A stretch of DNA of 64,000 nucleotides from Simplicispira hankyongi (GTDB taxonomy: Bacteria > Pseudomonadota > Gammaproteobacteria > Burkholderiales > Burkholderiaceae_C), in assembly GCF_003570885.1 (NCBI RefSeq), contig NZ_QXJC01000001.1:310001-374000 (forward strand), read 5' to 3'. Made by a program: the position numbers and the translations under genes. Positions 1 to 8,673 of the stretch are shown piece by piece (position 1 is the first letter of the stretch; each line of letters begins with the position of its first letter). Under the pieces are notes generated by a model, which saw only the letters and a program-made list of their open reading frames with translations, did no database searches and was not told the origin of the DNA.

Positions 1-119
1 AGCACCTTGTCGGCGGCAGCCGCAGGCAGGCAGGTCAGGGTGGACGCAAGGGTGGTGAGGGCGGCGCAGCACAGCAGCGCCTGCTTGAGCGCCGAGCGGC
101 GCGCAGGGGTAAAGGTCAT
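1..119 (-). CDS. secreted protein, N-terminal part only (runs off the left edge)
   Basis: Only the first 39 codons are present. They read as a signal peptide: a basic start with an Arg-Arg pair near residues 7-8, a hydrophobic Ala/Leu/Thr/Cys stretch at about 14-34, and an Ala-Ala-Ala-Ala-Asp cleavage region near 34-38. The mature part lies outside the window, so the product cannot be named. A periplasmic binding protein or secreted enzyme would fit. The ATG is the only good start in frame. The leader upstream carries two hairpins (171-221). Confidence 0.55.
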   Translation of the reverse strand, partial: MTFTPARRSALKQALLCCAALTTLASTLTCLPAAAADKV

Positions 120-170
120 GGCAAAGTCCGGTTTGAAAGCAGCCACCACCGTGCGGAGTCACGGCGGTTT

Positions 171-221
171 AAAAAGGCTCCCGAGGAGCCAAAAGTTGGG
201 CGCGGCATGCACGCCGCGCCC
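171..221 (-). terminator. tandem hairpins in the leader of the leftward gene
   Basis: Read on the minus strand, a 9-bp GC stem (198-206 with 213-221) is followed by a 6-bp stem GGCTCC/GGAGCC (176-181 with 185-190) and a run of T (171-175). The second hairpin has the form of an intrinsic terminator. It sits about 55 nt upstream of the start at 119, where no leftward gene ends, so an attenuator in that gene's leader or an antisense terminator is possible. Confidence 0.4.
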
Positions 222-330
222 GTGCATTCTCGCGGAAATGTCCCAGCGCCGCGCCGGCCCATGCCTTTTTGTTACGCCGCCCCAGCGGTGCGCCCCTAGA
301 ATCCGGCTCCATCAGTAAAAACCCTGAGTC

Positions 331-1509
331 ATGACCGGAATTCGAGAAAGGCGCATGGATTTGGCAACAAGAAACTTCACGCTGGGCTACAACCCCGCCC
401 TGGATGGGCTGCGCGGTGTCGCCATCCTGCTGGTGGTCCTGTCGCACGCGCACGTGCCGCTGTTTGATGGCGCGTTTCTGGGCGTGGATCTGTTTTTTGT
501 ATTGAGCGGGTTTCTCATTACCTCGCTGCTCTTGCTGGAGCGCCAGGCCCACGGGCGCATCGACTACGCACGGTTTTACTGGCGCAGGTTCCTGCGCCTG
601 ATGCCCGCGCTGGCCCTGTTTCTGGGCACCTACTGTCTGGTAGCGCCGCTGCTCTGGCCCAGTCTTGGCGATGTGTACCAGGATGCGCTGGTGTCTCTCG
701 CCTACCTGGCCGACTACGGTATCGCCTTCTTTGACAGCCCCGGCACGCTGCTGCACATGTGGTCGCTGTCGGTGGAAGAGCATTTCTACCTCGTCTGGCC
801 GCCGCTGCTGATGCTGTTGGTGCGCTTTTCCCCGCCCACGAAGGTCTGGCGGCCGATAGCGCTTCTCTACCTGCTGAGCTGGCTGTGGCGGCTGCTGTGG
901 GTGGTGCACGGCCAGCAGTTCTACGAGATCTTTTTCCGCTTCGACACCCGCGTTTCCGGTTTGCTGGCGGGCAGCTTGCTGGCGGCGCTTGTGCACGAAC
1001 GCCCGGCGTTCGTGCATTGGCTGCACCAACACCTCCCGCGGGCCATGTGGCTGCCATTGGCCGTGCCCTTGTTGATGGAGCTCGGCTGGGACAACCAGGG
1101 CGCCATGGTCTGGGGCATCACGGTGGTGGAGCTGGCCACCATGGTGCTGCTCGTGGCCGCGCAGCAGCGTTCGGGTCTGGTGTACGAGATGCTGAGCGCC
1201 CCCACACTGGTCAAGCTCGGCACGCTGTCGTACGGCGTCTATTTGTGGCACTACCCCGTAGTGCGCTATTTGCGCGCCGATTTCTCCTGGCCGGTGGTGG
1301 TCGTCCTCACGCTGGCGATCTCGACCGCCCTGGCCGCGCTCTCGTTGCATACGATCGAGCGCTGGGCCTTGCGCTACCGCGATCGCAAAGGCGGACAGGG
1401 CGATGCCGGCAGGGCCGCGCCGGGCCTGGGTCAGGCTGCTGCGCGATGGCGGGGCTCCCCCCAAGCCGGGCGCCGCGCGCGCCAGGTGTGGGTCCAGGCG
1501 CCGCGTTAA
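331..1509 (+). CDS. acyltransferase 3 family membrane protein (OafA/YrhL-like)
   Basis: Integral inner-membrane O-acyltransferase of 392 residues, the usual size for the Acyltransf_3 domain without an extra SGNH domain. The N-terminal signature is clear: NPALDGLRG at 21-29, His39 at the end of the first membrane segment (the expected catalytic His of the family), then GVDLFFVLSGFLIT at 50-63. About ten hydrophobic segments follow. Such enzymes acetylate or succinylate cell-surface polysaccharide or lipid sugars; the substrate cannot be read here. An ATG at 355, just after a GAGAAAGG, is an equally possible start. The tail after about residue 350 is basic and looks cytoplasmic. No operon partner is evident. 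Confidence 0.8.
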   Translation: MTGIRERRMDLATRNFTLGYNPALDGLRGVAILLVVLSHAHVPLFDGAFLGVDLFFVLSGFLITSLLLLERQAHGRIDYARFYWRRFLRLMPALALFLGTYCLVAPLLWPSLGDVYQDALVSLAYLADYGIAFFDSPGTLLHMWSLSVEEHFYLVWPPLLMLLVRFSPPTKVWRPIALLYLLSWLWRLLWVVHGQQFYEIFFRFDTRVSGLLAGSLLAALVHERPAFVHWLHQHLPRAMWLPLAVPLLMELGWDNQGAMVWGITVVELATMVLLVAAQQRSGLVYEMLSAPTLVKLGTLSYGVYLWHYPVVRYLRADFSWPVVVVLTLAISTALAALSLHTIERWALRYRDRKGGQGDAGRAAPGLGQAAARWRGSPQAGRRARQVWVQAPR

Positions 1510-1677
1510 GAAGGCTGTCGTGCGGGGTTGAAGCACGCACTGAGGCCCCCCACTGCGCGCTTCAATCGCCAGCGCGACAGTGCGCAGGTGCGCAAAGTCG
1601 CAGAATGGGATGCTTCTCGATTGCTGGGCCAGCCCGGCCAGCACCACGCACGCCAAAACTTCCCAGGAGACACCCCT

Positions 1678-2469
1678 ATGACCCGCACCATCCAGCAACT
1701 CTTTGACCTGACCGGAAAGACGGCCCTCGTCACCGGCGGCTCACGCGGCCTGGGCTTGCAAATGGCCCATGCTTTGGGTGAAGCCGGGGCCAAAATCATG
1801 CTCAGCTCGCGCAAGGCCGCCGACCTGGAGGCCGCCACCGCCGAACTGCAGGCGGCCGGCATCGACGCCCGCTGGATTGCCGCCGATTGCGCGCAGGAAG
1901 CCGAAATCCACCGCCTGGCGAGCGAGACGATGGAGCGCATGGGCGACATCGACATCCTGGTGAACAACGCCGGCGCCACCTGGGGCGCACCGGCCGAGGA
2001 CCACCCGCTGGAGGCTTGGGACAAGGTGATGAACCTCAACGTGCGCGGCTATTTCATCCTGAGCCAGCACGTCGCCAAGCACAGCATGATTGCGCGCCAA
2101 CGCGGCAGCATCATCAACGTGGCGTCCATTGCCGGTCTGGGCGGCAACCCGCAGGGCATGAACACCATTGCCTACAACACCTCCAAGGCAGCGGTGATCA
2201 ACTTCACGCGCACGCTGGCGGGTGAATGGGGCAAGTACGGCATCCGCGTCAACGCCATCTGCCCGGGTTTCTTCCCGAGCAAGATGACCGCGGGTCTGCT
2301 CAAGACGCTGGGCGAAGAGAACCTCAAGGCCCATGCGCCGCTGGGCCGTCTGGGCGATGACGAGGATTTGAAAGGCCTGTGCGCGCTGTTTGCGTCGGAT
2401 GCCAGCAAACACATCACGGGTCAGCACCTTGCGGTGGACGGCGGCGTGAGCGCCCTGGTCGGAGGCTGA
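1678..2469 (+). CDS. SDR family oxidoreductase
   Basis: A 263-residue classical short-chain dehydrogenase. It shows the cofactor motif TGGSRGLG (19-26), an NNAG motif, the catalytic Ser of the INVAS segment and the YNTSK form of Tyr-x3-Lys. The PGFFPSKMT segment after the active site and the GQHLAVDGG end are like gluconate 5-dehydrogenase or 3-oxoacyl reductase relatives. The ATG is preceded by AGGAGA. It heads a co-directional group with a PaaI thioesterase and a CurA-like reductase, which suggests acyl-CoA or keto-compound metabolism. The substrate is not known. Confidence 0.85.
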   Translation: MTRTIQQLFDLTGKTALVTGGSRGLGLQMAHALGEAGAKIMLSSRKAADLEAATAELQAAGIDARWIAADCAQEAEIHRLASETMERMGDIDILVNNAGATWGAPAEDHPLEAWDKVMNLNVRGYFILSQHVAKHSMIARQRGSIINVASIAGLGGNPQGMNTIAYNTSKAAVINFTRTLAGEWGKYGIRVNAICPGFFPSKMTAGLLKTLGEENLKAHAPLGRLGDDEDLKGLCALFASDASKHITGQHLAVDGGVSALVGG

Positions 2470-2605
2470 ATCGTGTTCAATCCCCTGAGGCGCTGCGCGC
2501 CTCGGTTCTCCCGCCGCAGGCGTCCGCTCTTCGGGGCGGCCCTTGCACGGTGGCCGCTGGCTGATGACGCGCCAGTTTTGACCGCTGCAATTTTGAGGAC
2601 GAATC

Positions 2606-3037
2606 TTGCTTGATTTTGGCGTTGAAATCCCTTTCGTCGAGTTGCTGGGCTTTGCCATGGTGCGCATGCAGGACGGCGAATCCGAGCTGCACTACGAGGC
2701 GCGGCCGGAGCACCTCAACTCGTTTGGCGTCACGCACGGCGGCGCTTCGATGACGCTGCTGGACGTGACCATGGCGACGGCGGCGCGCAGCGTTGCGCCC
2801 GAAATGGGCGTGGTCACCATCGAGATGAAGACCAGCTTCATGCAGGCGGCCCAAGGCCCACTGGTTGCCAAGGGCCGCTTGATCCACCGCACGGCCACAC
2901 TGGCATTTACCGAAGCGACGGTGTTCGACGCCAAGGGCCGGCCGTGCACCCACGCCACCGGGACCTTCAAGTACGTGCGGCGCCTGCCAGTCGGGCCGGG
3001 CAGTGCGAACGAGCTGCGTGCCATCGCCACCGATTGA
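2606..3037 (+). CDS. PaaI-family hotdog thioesterase
   Basis: A 143-residue single hotdog-fold protein expected to hydrolyse an acyl-CoA thioester in the cytoplasm. The diagnostic stretch is NSFGVTHGGASMTLLDVTMA, where the HGG loop and following Asp are the usual catalytic region of the PaaI/YigI group. The reading frame has no ATG early enough. The start is a TTG preceded by a clear GAGGA at 2595-2599. It follows the SDR by 136 bp and precedes the CurA-like gene, from which it is separated by one copy of the dispersed repeat. Confidence 0.8.
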   Translation: MLDFGVEIPFVELLGFAMVRMQDGESELHYEARPEHLNSFGVTHGGASMTLLDVTMATAARSVAPEMGVVTIEMKTSFMQAAQGPLVAKGRLIHRTATLAFTEATVFDAKGRPCTHATGTFKYVRRLPVGPGSANELRAIATD

Positions 3038-3057
3038 CGGCACGTCTGCACCAGATT

Positions 3058-3124
3058 GAAATTTCAGGTCAAATTGGCCTCTAGCGCTTTATGGGTCTGC
3101 GCAAGCAGCTATCAAAACAGTAGT
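3058..3124 (+). repeat. dispersed palindromic element, copy 1 (orientation A)
   Basis: Intergenic copy between the thioesterase and the CurA-like gene. It has the family core: GGCCTCTAGCGCTT, a short variable centre, then GCGCAAGCAGCTAT followed by A-rich sequence. This is one of the best-preserved copies, and I used it with the copies at 6504 and 56232 to define the family. Confidence 0.8.
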
Positions 3125-3150
3125 TTCTCCATCCTTATCAGGAGTCTTCC

Positions 3151-4167
3151 ATGCCCCGCAACCAGCAAATTCTTCTCGACAACCGTCCCCAGGGCGAGGC
3201 CGTGGCCAGCAACTTCAAGCTCGTCGCGACCGACACGCCTGCCTTGCAGGACGGCCAGGTCCTGGTGCGCCACCACTATTTGAGTCTGGACCCCTACATG
3301 CGTGGCCGCATGAACGACGCCAAGAGCTACGCCCAGCCGCAGCCGCTGGGCGAGGTGATGCAGGGCGGCACCGTGGGCGAAGTGGTCGAGAGCCGCAGCC
3401 CCAAGTTCGCCGTGGGCGACAAGGTGGTGGGCTTTGGCGGCTGGCAGGAATACAGCGTGGTCGACGCCAACCAGCCCGGCTCCTTGAAGAAGGTGGACAC
3501 GACCCACGTGCCGCTGTCGCATTACCTGGGCGCCGTCGGCATGCCCGGCGTGACGGCCTGGTACGGCCTGGTGAAAATCATCGCGCCGAAAGAGGGCGAC
3601 ACCGTCGTGGTCAGCGCCGCCACCGGCGCGGTGGGCAGCGCCTTTGCCGCCCTCGCCAAGGCGCGCGGCTGCCGCGTGGTGGGCATTGCCGGTGGCCCTG
3701 ACAAATGCCAATACGCCGTGGACGAGCTGCACTTTGACGCCTGCATCGACTACAAGCAGCACAGCGACGGCAAGGCCATGGGTCAGGCGCTGAAAGAAGC
3801 CTGCCCCAAGGGCATCGACGGCTACTTCGAGAACGTGGGCGGCTGGATCATGGACGCCGTCATGCAACGCATGAACGCCTTTGGCCGCATTGCCCTGTGC
3901 GGCATGATCGCCGGCTACGACGGCGCGCCGCTGCCCATGGCGCACCCGGCGCTGATTCTGGTGAACCGACTCAAGCTCGAAGGCTTCATCGTCAGCGAGC
4001 ACATGGAAGTCTGGCCCGAGGCGCTGACCGAGCTGGGCCAGCTCGTGGCGACCGGCAAGCTGCGCCCGCGCGAGAGCGTGGCCCAGGGCATTGCCGCCGC
4101 GCCCGAGGCATTTCTGGGTCTGCTCAAGGGCAAGAACTTCGGCAAACAGGTCGTCAAGCTGGTCTGA
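3151..4167 (+). CDS. curA: NADP-dependent oxidoreductase, CurA/MDR family
   Basis: A 338-residue zinc-independent medium-chain reductase of the curcumin reductase / leukotriene B4 dehydrogenase type. Seen: YLSLDPYMRGRM near the N-terminus (family hallmark), GVTAWYGL, and the Rossmann nucleotide loop VSAATGAVGSAFAALAKARG with a basic AGGPDKC strand end that fits NADPH. It reduces alpha,beta-unsaturated ketones in the known members; the physiological substrate here is unknown. The start follows TCAGGAG. The ElaA-type acetyltransferase begins 16 nt after its stop. Confidence 0.85.
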   Translation: MPRNQQILLDNRPQGEAVASNFKLVATDTPALQDGQVLVRHHYLSLDPYMRGRMNDAKSYAQPQPLGEVMQGGTVGEVVESRSPKFAVGDKVVGFGGWQEYSVVDANQPGSLKKVDTTHVPLSHYLGAVGMPGVTAWYGLVKIIAPKEGDTVVVSAATGAVGSAFAALAKARGCRVVGIAGGPDKCQYAVDELHFDACIDYKQHSDGKAMGQALKEACPKGIDGYFENVGGWIMDAVMQRMNAFGRIALCGMIAGYDGAPLPMAHPALILVNRLKLEGFIVSEHMEVWPEALTELGQLVATGKLRPRESVAQGIAAAPEAFLGLLKGKNFGKQVVKLV

Positions 4168-4183
4168 ACACCCGCGTCGAGCC

Positions 4184-4666
4184 ATGCCCACCGCCGTGCA
4201 CTGGACCTGCAAACGCTTCGATGACCTGGGCGTGCACGCCCTGCACGACGCGCTGGCCCTGCGCTGCCGGGTGTTCATTCTTGAGCAAGGCCCGTACCAG
4301 GACCCCGATGCCGCCGACAGGCAGGCATGGCACCTGCTGGGCTACGACGCCGCGGGCCAACTCCAGGCCTGCCTGCGCGTGGTGGACCCTGGGGCCAAGT
4401 TTGCCGAGCCCTCCATTGGCCGTGTGGTCACCGCCCCCGAGGCACGCGGCCAGGGTCTGGGCCGTGTGCTGGTGGCCGAGGGCCTGGCGCGCTGCGCCAA
4501 AGCGTGGCCGGGCAGGGCGGTGCGCATCAGTGCGCAGGCGCATCTGCAAGGCTTTTATGGCGGGCTGGGCTTTGTGCCGGTGGGCGCGCCCTACCTGGAA
4601 GACGACATTCCGCATATTGAGATGCTGCGCCCCACGGAGCCAGCGCTTGCCAAGGAGACACCATGA
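4184..4666 (+). CDS. elaA: GNAT family N-acetyltransferase, ElaA type
   Basis: 160 residues, the whole of an ElaA-like GNAT domain. Seen: ALRCRVFILEQ near residue 25 (typical ElaA strand-loop), GRVVTAPEARGQGLGRVL with the acetyl-CoA pyrophosphate loop RGQGLG, and QAHLQGFYGGLGF for the Tyr/Phe near the thiol. The acceptor substrate of ElaA proteins is not established. The gene overlaps the following GST gene by the ATGA tetranucleotide, so translation is probably coupled. Confidence 0.8.
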   Translation: MPTAVHWTCKRFDDLGVHALHDALALRCRVFILEQGPYQDPDAADRQAWHLLGYDAAGQLQACLRVVDPGAKFAEPSIGRVVTAPEARGQGLGRVLVAEGLARCAKAWPGRAVRISAQAHLQGFYGGLGFVPVGAPYLEDDIPHIEMLRPTEPALAKETP

Positions 4667-5601
4667 GCACGGAACTCATCCTGCACCATTACCCCTCGTC
4701 GCCGTTTGCCGAGAAAGTCCGCCTCGTTCTGGGCTTCAAGCAACTTCCCTGGAAATCCGTCATCATCCCCAGCGTCATGCCCAAACCCGACGTGGTGGCG
4801 CTGACGGGTGGCTACCGGCGCACGCCCGTGCTGCAGATCGGTGCCGACATCTACTGCGACACCAGCTTGATCTGCGAGGTGCTGGAGCACCGCCAGCCGG
4901 AACCCGCCTTGTTCCCGCCGCACCTCAAGGGCGTCTCGCGCATCTTTGCCCAGTGGGCGGACAGCACGCTGTTCTGGACCTCCATGGCCTGGAACATGCA
5001 GCCCAAGGGCATTGCGGCACTGTTTGCCAAGCTGACACCCGAAGCCGGCGCCGCCTTTGCCGAAGACCGCAAGGCCATGAACGTGAACATGACTCGCTTG
5101 CGCACGCAAGATGCGGCTCCCGCCTACCGCTCTTACCTGCGGCGCATCGCGCACATGGTGGAAGAGCACGACTTCCTGTTTGGCGCCGAGCCCTGCGTGG
5201 CGGACTTCGCGGCCTACCATGCGCTGTGGTTCACCCGCCTTTGCACGCCGACCGTGGCCAACGTATTCGACCATGTGCCCGCCGTGCTCGAATGGATGGA
5301 CCGCGTGGCGGCCCTTGGCCACGGCCGCATGGAAAAATTCAGCGCGCAGGACGCGATCACCGTGGCGGCCAACGCCGAGCCCCTGCCGCTGACAAACGAA
5401 ATCTTCCAGGACGAGCACGGCATTGCGCTGGGCAGCGAAGTCACCGTGACCCCCGAGAGCTTTGGCACCGAGGCGACGCAAGGCACGCTGCTGGCGGCCA
5501 GCCGCACGCACTACACCTTGCGCCGAACCGATCCGCGCGCCGGCACGGTGCATGTCCATTTCCCGCGTATCGGCTATGTACTTAAAAAGGCAGACACATG
5601 A
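4663..5601 (+). CDS. glutathione S-transferase family protein with C-terminal extension
   Basis: 312 residues, longer than the ~200-220 of ordinary GSTs. The N-terminal thioredoxin-like domain begins HHYPSSPFAEKVRLVLGFK, with the RTPVLQIG and CDTSLICEVLE segments giving the cis-Pro and the glutathione gamma-Glu binding Ser region. A helical GST_C domain runs to about 215. The last ~85 residues form an added domain rich in beta-strand-like sequence. It overlaps its neighbours by 4 nt on both sides (ATGA), tying it to the ElaA and SDR genes. The reaction is unknown. Confidence 0.8.
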   Translation: MSTELILHHYPSSPFAEKVRLVLGFKQLPWKSVIIPSVMPKPDVVALTGGYRRTPVLQIGADIYCDTSLICEVLEHRQPEPALFPPHLKGVSRIFAQWADSTLFWTSMAWNMQPKGIAALFAKLTPEAGAAFAEDRKAMNVNMTRLRTQDAAPAYRSYLRRIAHMVEEHDFLFGAEPCVADFAAYHALWFTRLCTPTVANVFDHVPAVLEWMDRVAALGHGRMEKFSAQDAITVAANAEPLPLTNEIFQDEHGIALGSEVTVTPESFGTEATQGTLLAASRTHYTLRRTDPRAGTVHVHFPRIGYVLKKADT

Positions 5602-6503
5602 TTGAAGACTTCGCAGGCAAGACCGCCGTTCTGACAGGCGCTGGTTCTGGTTTCGGCTTGGAGTGCGCGCGCATTGGCATGCAGCGCGGCATGAACCTGG
5701 TATTGGTCGATGTGCAGCAGGACGCCCTTGACGCCGCCGAATCCGAGGCCATCGCCGCGGGCTGCCAGGTGCTGGCGCGGCGTGTGGATGTGTCCGATGC
5801 GGCGCAAATGGAGCAGCTCGCCCAGGCCGTGCAAGAGCGCTTTGGCGCGCCGCACTTCGTCTTCAACAACGCCGGCGTGGGCGCGGGCGGCCTGGTGTGG
5901 GAAAACTCGGTGGCCGATTGGAACTGGGTGCTGGGCGTGAACCTCTGGGGCGTGATCCATGGCGTGCGCCTGTTCACCCCCATGATGCTGGCCGCCGCCA
6001 AGCAGGATGCGGCGTGGCGCGGGCATATCGTCAACACCGCCAGCATGGCGGGGCTCCTGGCGCCGCCCAACATGGGCATCTACAACGTCAGCAAGCATGC
6101 CGTGGTGAGCCTGACCGAGACGCTCTACCAGGATTTGTCGCTGGTGACGGACCAGGTGGGCGCCAGCCTGCTGTGCCCGTTTTTCGTGCCCACCGGCATC
6201 AGCCAGAGCCACCGCAACCGGCCCGCCACCCTGGCAGCCGACAAGCCCACGCAAAGCCAGATCATCGGCCAGGCGATGAGCGACAAGGCCGTGGGCAGCG
6301 GCAAGGTCACCGCTGCCGAAGTGGCGCACAAGGTGTTTGACGCCGTCGCCAGCGGCCAGTTCTACATCTTCAGCCACCCCAAGGCGCTGGCCTCGGTGCA
6401 GACGCGGATGGAAGACGTGGTGCAGGCGCGCAACCCCACCGACCCCTTTGCCGACAAGCCCGAGCTGGGCCAGCAACTGCGCGCGCAACTGCGGGCGGGT
6501 TGA
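5598..6503 (+). CDS. SDR family oxidoreductase
   Basis: 301 residues, classical SDR fold with a long C-terminal tail. Motifs: TGAGSGFG near residue 13, NNAGVG near 90, an N-T-A-S-M active-site Ser segment and YNVSK. The tail QTRMEDVVQARNPTDPF...LRAQLRAG is characteristic of a subgroup whose members act on hydrophobic alcohols/ketones; the substrate is not predictable. A diverged copy of just this tail is stranded downstream at 8674-8784. The gene ends an overlapping three-gene unit (elaA-GST-SDR), and a repeat element abuts its stop codon. Confidence 0.82.
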   Translation: MIEDFAGKTAVLTGAGSGFGLECARIGMQRGMNLVLVDVQQDALDAAESEAIAAGCQVLARRVDVSDAAQMEQLAQAVQERFGAPHFVFNNAGVGAGGLVWENSVADWNWVLGVNLWGVIHGVRLFTPMMLAAAKQDAAWRGHIVNTASMAGLLAPPNMGIYNVSKHAVVSLTETLYQDLSLVTDQVGASLLCPFFVPTGISQSHRNRPATLAADKPTQSQIIGQAMSDKAVGSGKVTAAEVAHKVFDAVASGQFYIFSHPKALASVQTRMEDVVQARNPTDPFADKPELGQQLRAQLRAG

Positions 6504-6566
6504 TTTCTGAAGCAAAATCGGCCTCCAGCGCTTATCAGGAAAGCGTGAGCAGCTATTAAAGATGTA
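6504..6566 (+). repeat. dispersed palindromic element, copy 2 (orientation A)
   Basis: Fills the whole gap between the SDR stop and the ogt start. The core GGCCTCCAGCGCTTATC...AAGCGTGAGCAGCTATTAAA matches copy 1. Because the element lies directly before ogt, it must supply the ogt translation start region; no good Shine-Dalgarno is visible in it. Confidence 0.8.
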
Positions 6567-6569
6567 GTG

Positions 6570-7115
6570 ATGAACGCACCCGCAGGCCACGCTTTGTTCG
6601 GTACTGCCATCGGCCCCTGCGGCATTGCCTGGGGGCCACGTGGCATTTGCGGCGTGCAATTGCCCGAGCAGGATGACGCGGGCACCCGCGCGCGCCTGCT
6701 GCGCTACACCGGCCCGCTGCCCGAGGCGGCACCGCCACCCGAGGTGCTTTCAGCGATCGGCCAGATTGCCGCCTTGCTGGCTGGCGAGCCACACGATATG
6801 AGTGGCATCGTGCTCGACATGAGCGGCTTGACCGACTTCCAGCGCCGTGTCTACGCCCTGGCCTGTGCCATTCCGCCAGGCCAGACGCGCACCTACGGTG
6901 AGTTGGCGGCGGATTTGGGTGGCAAGCACCTGGCCCGTGCCGTGGGTCAGGCGCTGGGATTCAACCCGTTCGCTCCGGTGGTGCCCTGCCACCGCATTTT
7001 GGCGGCAGGCCAGCGGCCAGGCGGGTTTTCTGCGCATGGCGGCGCGGCAACCAAGCTGCGCATGCTGGCAACCGAGGGCGCAGTGCCCGACGGTGCAAGT
7101 GGCCAACTTTTTTGA
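6570..7115 (+). CDS. ogt: methylated-DNA-[protein]-cysteine S-methyltransferase
   Basis: 181 residues. The suicidal DNA-repair methyltransferase of the Ogt/AGT family, which moves a methyl group from O6-methylguanine to its own Cys. The active-site PCHR sits in NPFAPVVPCHRILAAGQRPGGFS, with the Asn hinge and the Arg-finger/HTH region QTRTYGELAADLGGKHLARAVGQALG just before it. The N-terminal domain is short and ordinary. The start could also be the GTG three bases upstream. The leader is entirely a repeat element. Confidence 0.9.
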   Translation: MNAPAGHALFGTAIGPCGIAWGPRGICGVQLPEQDDAGTRARLLRYTGPLPEAAPPPEVLSAIGQIAALLAGEPHDMSGIVLDMSGLTDFQRRVYALACAIPPGQTRTYGELAADLGGKHLARAVGQALGFNPFAPVVPCHRILAAGQRPGGFSAHGGAATKLRMLATEGAVPDGASGQLF

Positions 7116-7252
7116 CGCGCGCAATCGTCTGGCGCAATGGCACTTGCAAGCGTGAGGGCTGCCACTGTGCACCCGTGTGATGGGGCGCAAATCACGACAA
7201 TCGTGCCCATGCCATTTTTGCTTTTGAACGTTTGCACGCAGGGCCTCGCCGC

Positions 7253-8671
7253 ATGAAGCCTTCCGACGTTGCCCACCCGCCGCAAGACGGCCTGCCCCAG
7301 CCCGAGCGCAGCCGCGCCATGCTGGTCATCATCCTGGGGCTGACGATGGCGGTGCTCGATGGCAGCATCGTCAACCTGGCGCTGCCCGGCATTGCGCGGG
7401 AACTGCATGCCAGCGCGGCCAGCGCGGTCTGGGTGGTCAACGCCTACCAGATCGCCACCCTGGTCATGCTGCTGCCGCTGGCCTCGCTGGGCGACCGCAT
7501 GGGCTACCGGCGCGTGTACCTGGTGGGCATGGCGCTGTTTGCCCTGTCGTCGATTTTTGCCATGGTGGCGACGTCTCTGCCGGCGCTGATTGCGGCGCGT
7601 GCGCTCCAGGGCTTGGGCGCCGCCGGCATCATGAGCGTGAACGCCGCCATGGTGCGGCTCATTTACCCGCGCAGCCTGCTCGGGCGCGGCATGGCCATCA
7701 ATTCGATGGTGGTGGCGCTCTCGGCGGTGGCCGGGCCAACGGTGGCGGCGGGCATCCTGTCGGTGGCGACCTGGCCCTGGTTGTTTGCCCTGAACCTGCC
7801 GCTGGGCGCGCTGACGCTGTGGATGGGGCGCAAGTCCCTGCCGCGCAACGTGGTGGCCAGCCGAGCCCCACGGCCGGCCATGCTGGACGTGGGGCTGAAC
7901 ATTCTCATGTTTACCCTGGTCTTTCTGGGTGGCGAGCGCCTGGGCATGCACAGCAGTGTGGGCGCCAGCGGCTTGCCGCTCACCGGTCTGGCGCTGCTCG
8001 CTGCGGGGGGAGTGGTGGGTTGGGTGTACCTGCGCAGGCAGTGGCACCTGGCGGCGCCCTTGTTTCCGGTGGACTTGCTGCGCAACCGTGTCTTTGCGCT
8101 CTCCATGGCGTCCTCGGTGGGCGCATTTGGCGCGCAGATGCTGGCCTATTTGTGCCTGCCGTTCCTGCTGCTGGAGAGCTATGGCCGCACGCCGCTGCGC
8201 GCCGGCTTGCTCATTACCTGCTGGCCACTCGCCATCGCGGCGGTCGCGCCCATCTCGGGACGGTTGATTGGCCGCTACCCCGATGGCTTGCTCGGTGGCA
8301 TTGGCATGGTGATTTTTGCCTCTGGCCTGTGGCTGCTCGCAGCGCTGCCCGTCAGCCCGGGCGACCTGAACATCGCCTGGCGCTTGGCGGTGTGCGGGGC
8401 GGGCTTTGCACTGTTTCAGTCGCCGAACAACCACACCATCGTCACGTCGGCGCCCTTGCACCGCAGCGGCGCGGCCAGCGGCATGCTGGGGACCGCGCGG
8501 CTGACGGGGCAGACCGGCGGCGCCGTGCTGCTGGCCGCGCTGTTTACCGCATGGCCGCCCAGCACGGGTCGGGGTGAGAAGATGGCGCTGGTGGTGGCAG
8601 GTGGCCTGGCGCTGGCGGCCGCGTTCACCAGTTCCCGGCGCGTCGCCGCGATGCACAAGAATCGAGAGTGA
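7253..8671 (+). CDS. MFS transporter, DHA2 (EmrB/QacA-like) family
   Basis: 472 residues with about 14 hydrophobic segments, as in the 14-TMS drug:H+ antiporter group. Seen: motif D1-like AVLDGSIVNLALPGIARELHAS in TM1, LPLASLGDRMGYRRVYL (motif A) between TM2 and TM3, and ALQGLGAAGIMSVNAAMVR in TM4. It should export toxic organic compounds using the proton gradient; the specific substrate is unknown. The ATG is chosen over an upstream TTG at 7232. No regulator or membrane-fusion partner is adjacent. Confidence 0.85.
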   Translation: MKPSDVAHPPQDGLPQPERSRAMLVIILGLTMAVLDGSIVNLALPGIARELHASAASAVWVVNAYQIATLVMLLPLASLGDRMGYRRVYLVGMALFALSSIFAMVATSLPALIAARALQGLGAAGIMSVNAAMVRLIYPRSLLGRGMAINSMVVALSAVAGPTVAAGILSVATWPWLFALNLPLGALTLWMGRKSLPRNVVASRAPRPAMLDVGLNILMFTLVFLGGERLGMHSSVGASGLPLTGLALLAAGGVVGWVYLRRQWHLAAPLFPVDLLRNRVFALSMASSVGAFGAQMLAYLCLPFLLLESYGRTPLRAGLLITCWPLAIAAVAPISGRLIGRYPDGLLGGIGMVIFASGLWLLAALPVSPGDLNIAWRLAVCGAGFALFQSPNNHTIVTSAPLHRSGAASGMLGTARLTGQTGGAVLLAALFTAWPPSTGRGEKMALVVAGGLALAAAFTSSRRVAAMHKNRE

Positions 8672-8673
8672 AA

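Noticed and set aside
169-1698. 509-codon open frame on the minus strand opposite the acyltransferase
   Set aside because: Rich in Gln/Arg/His with no domain; a high-GC shadow of the plus-strand gene, whose motifs are unambiguous.
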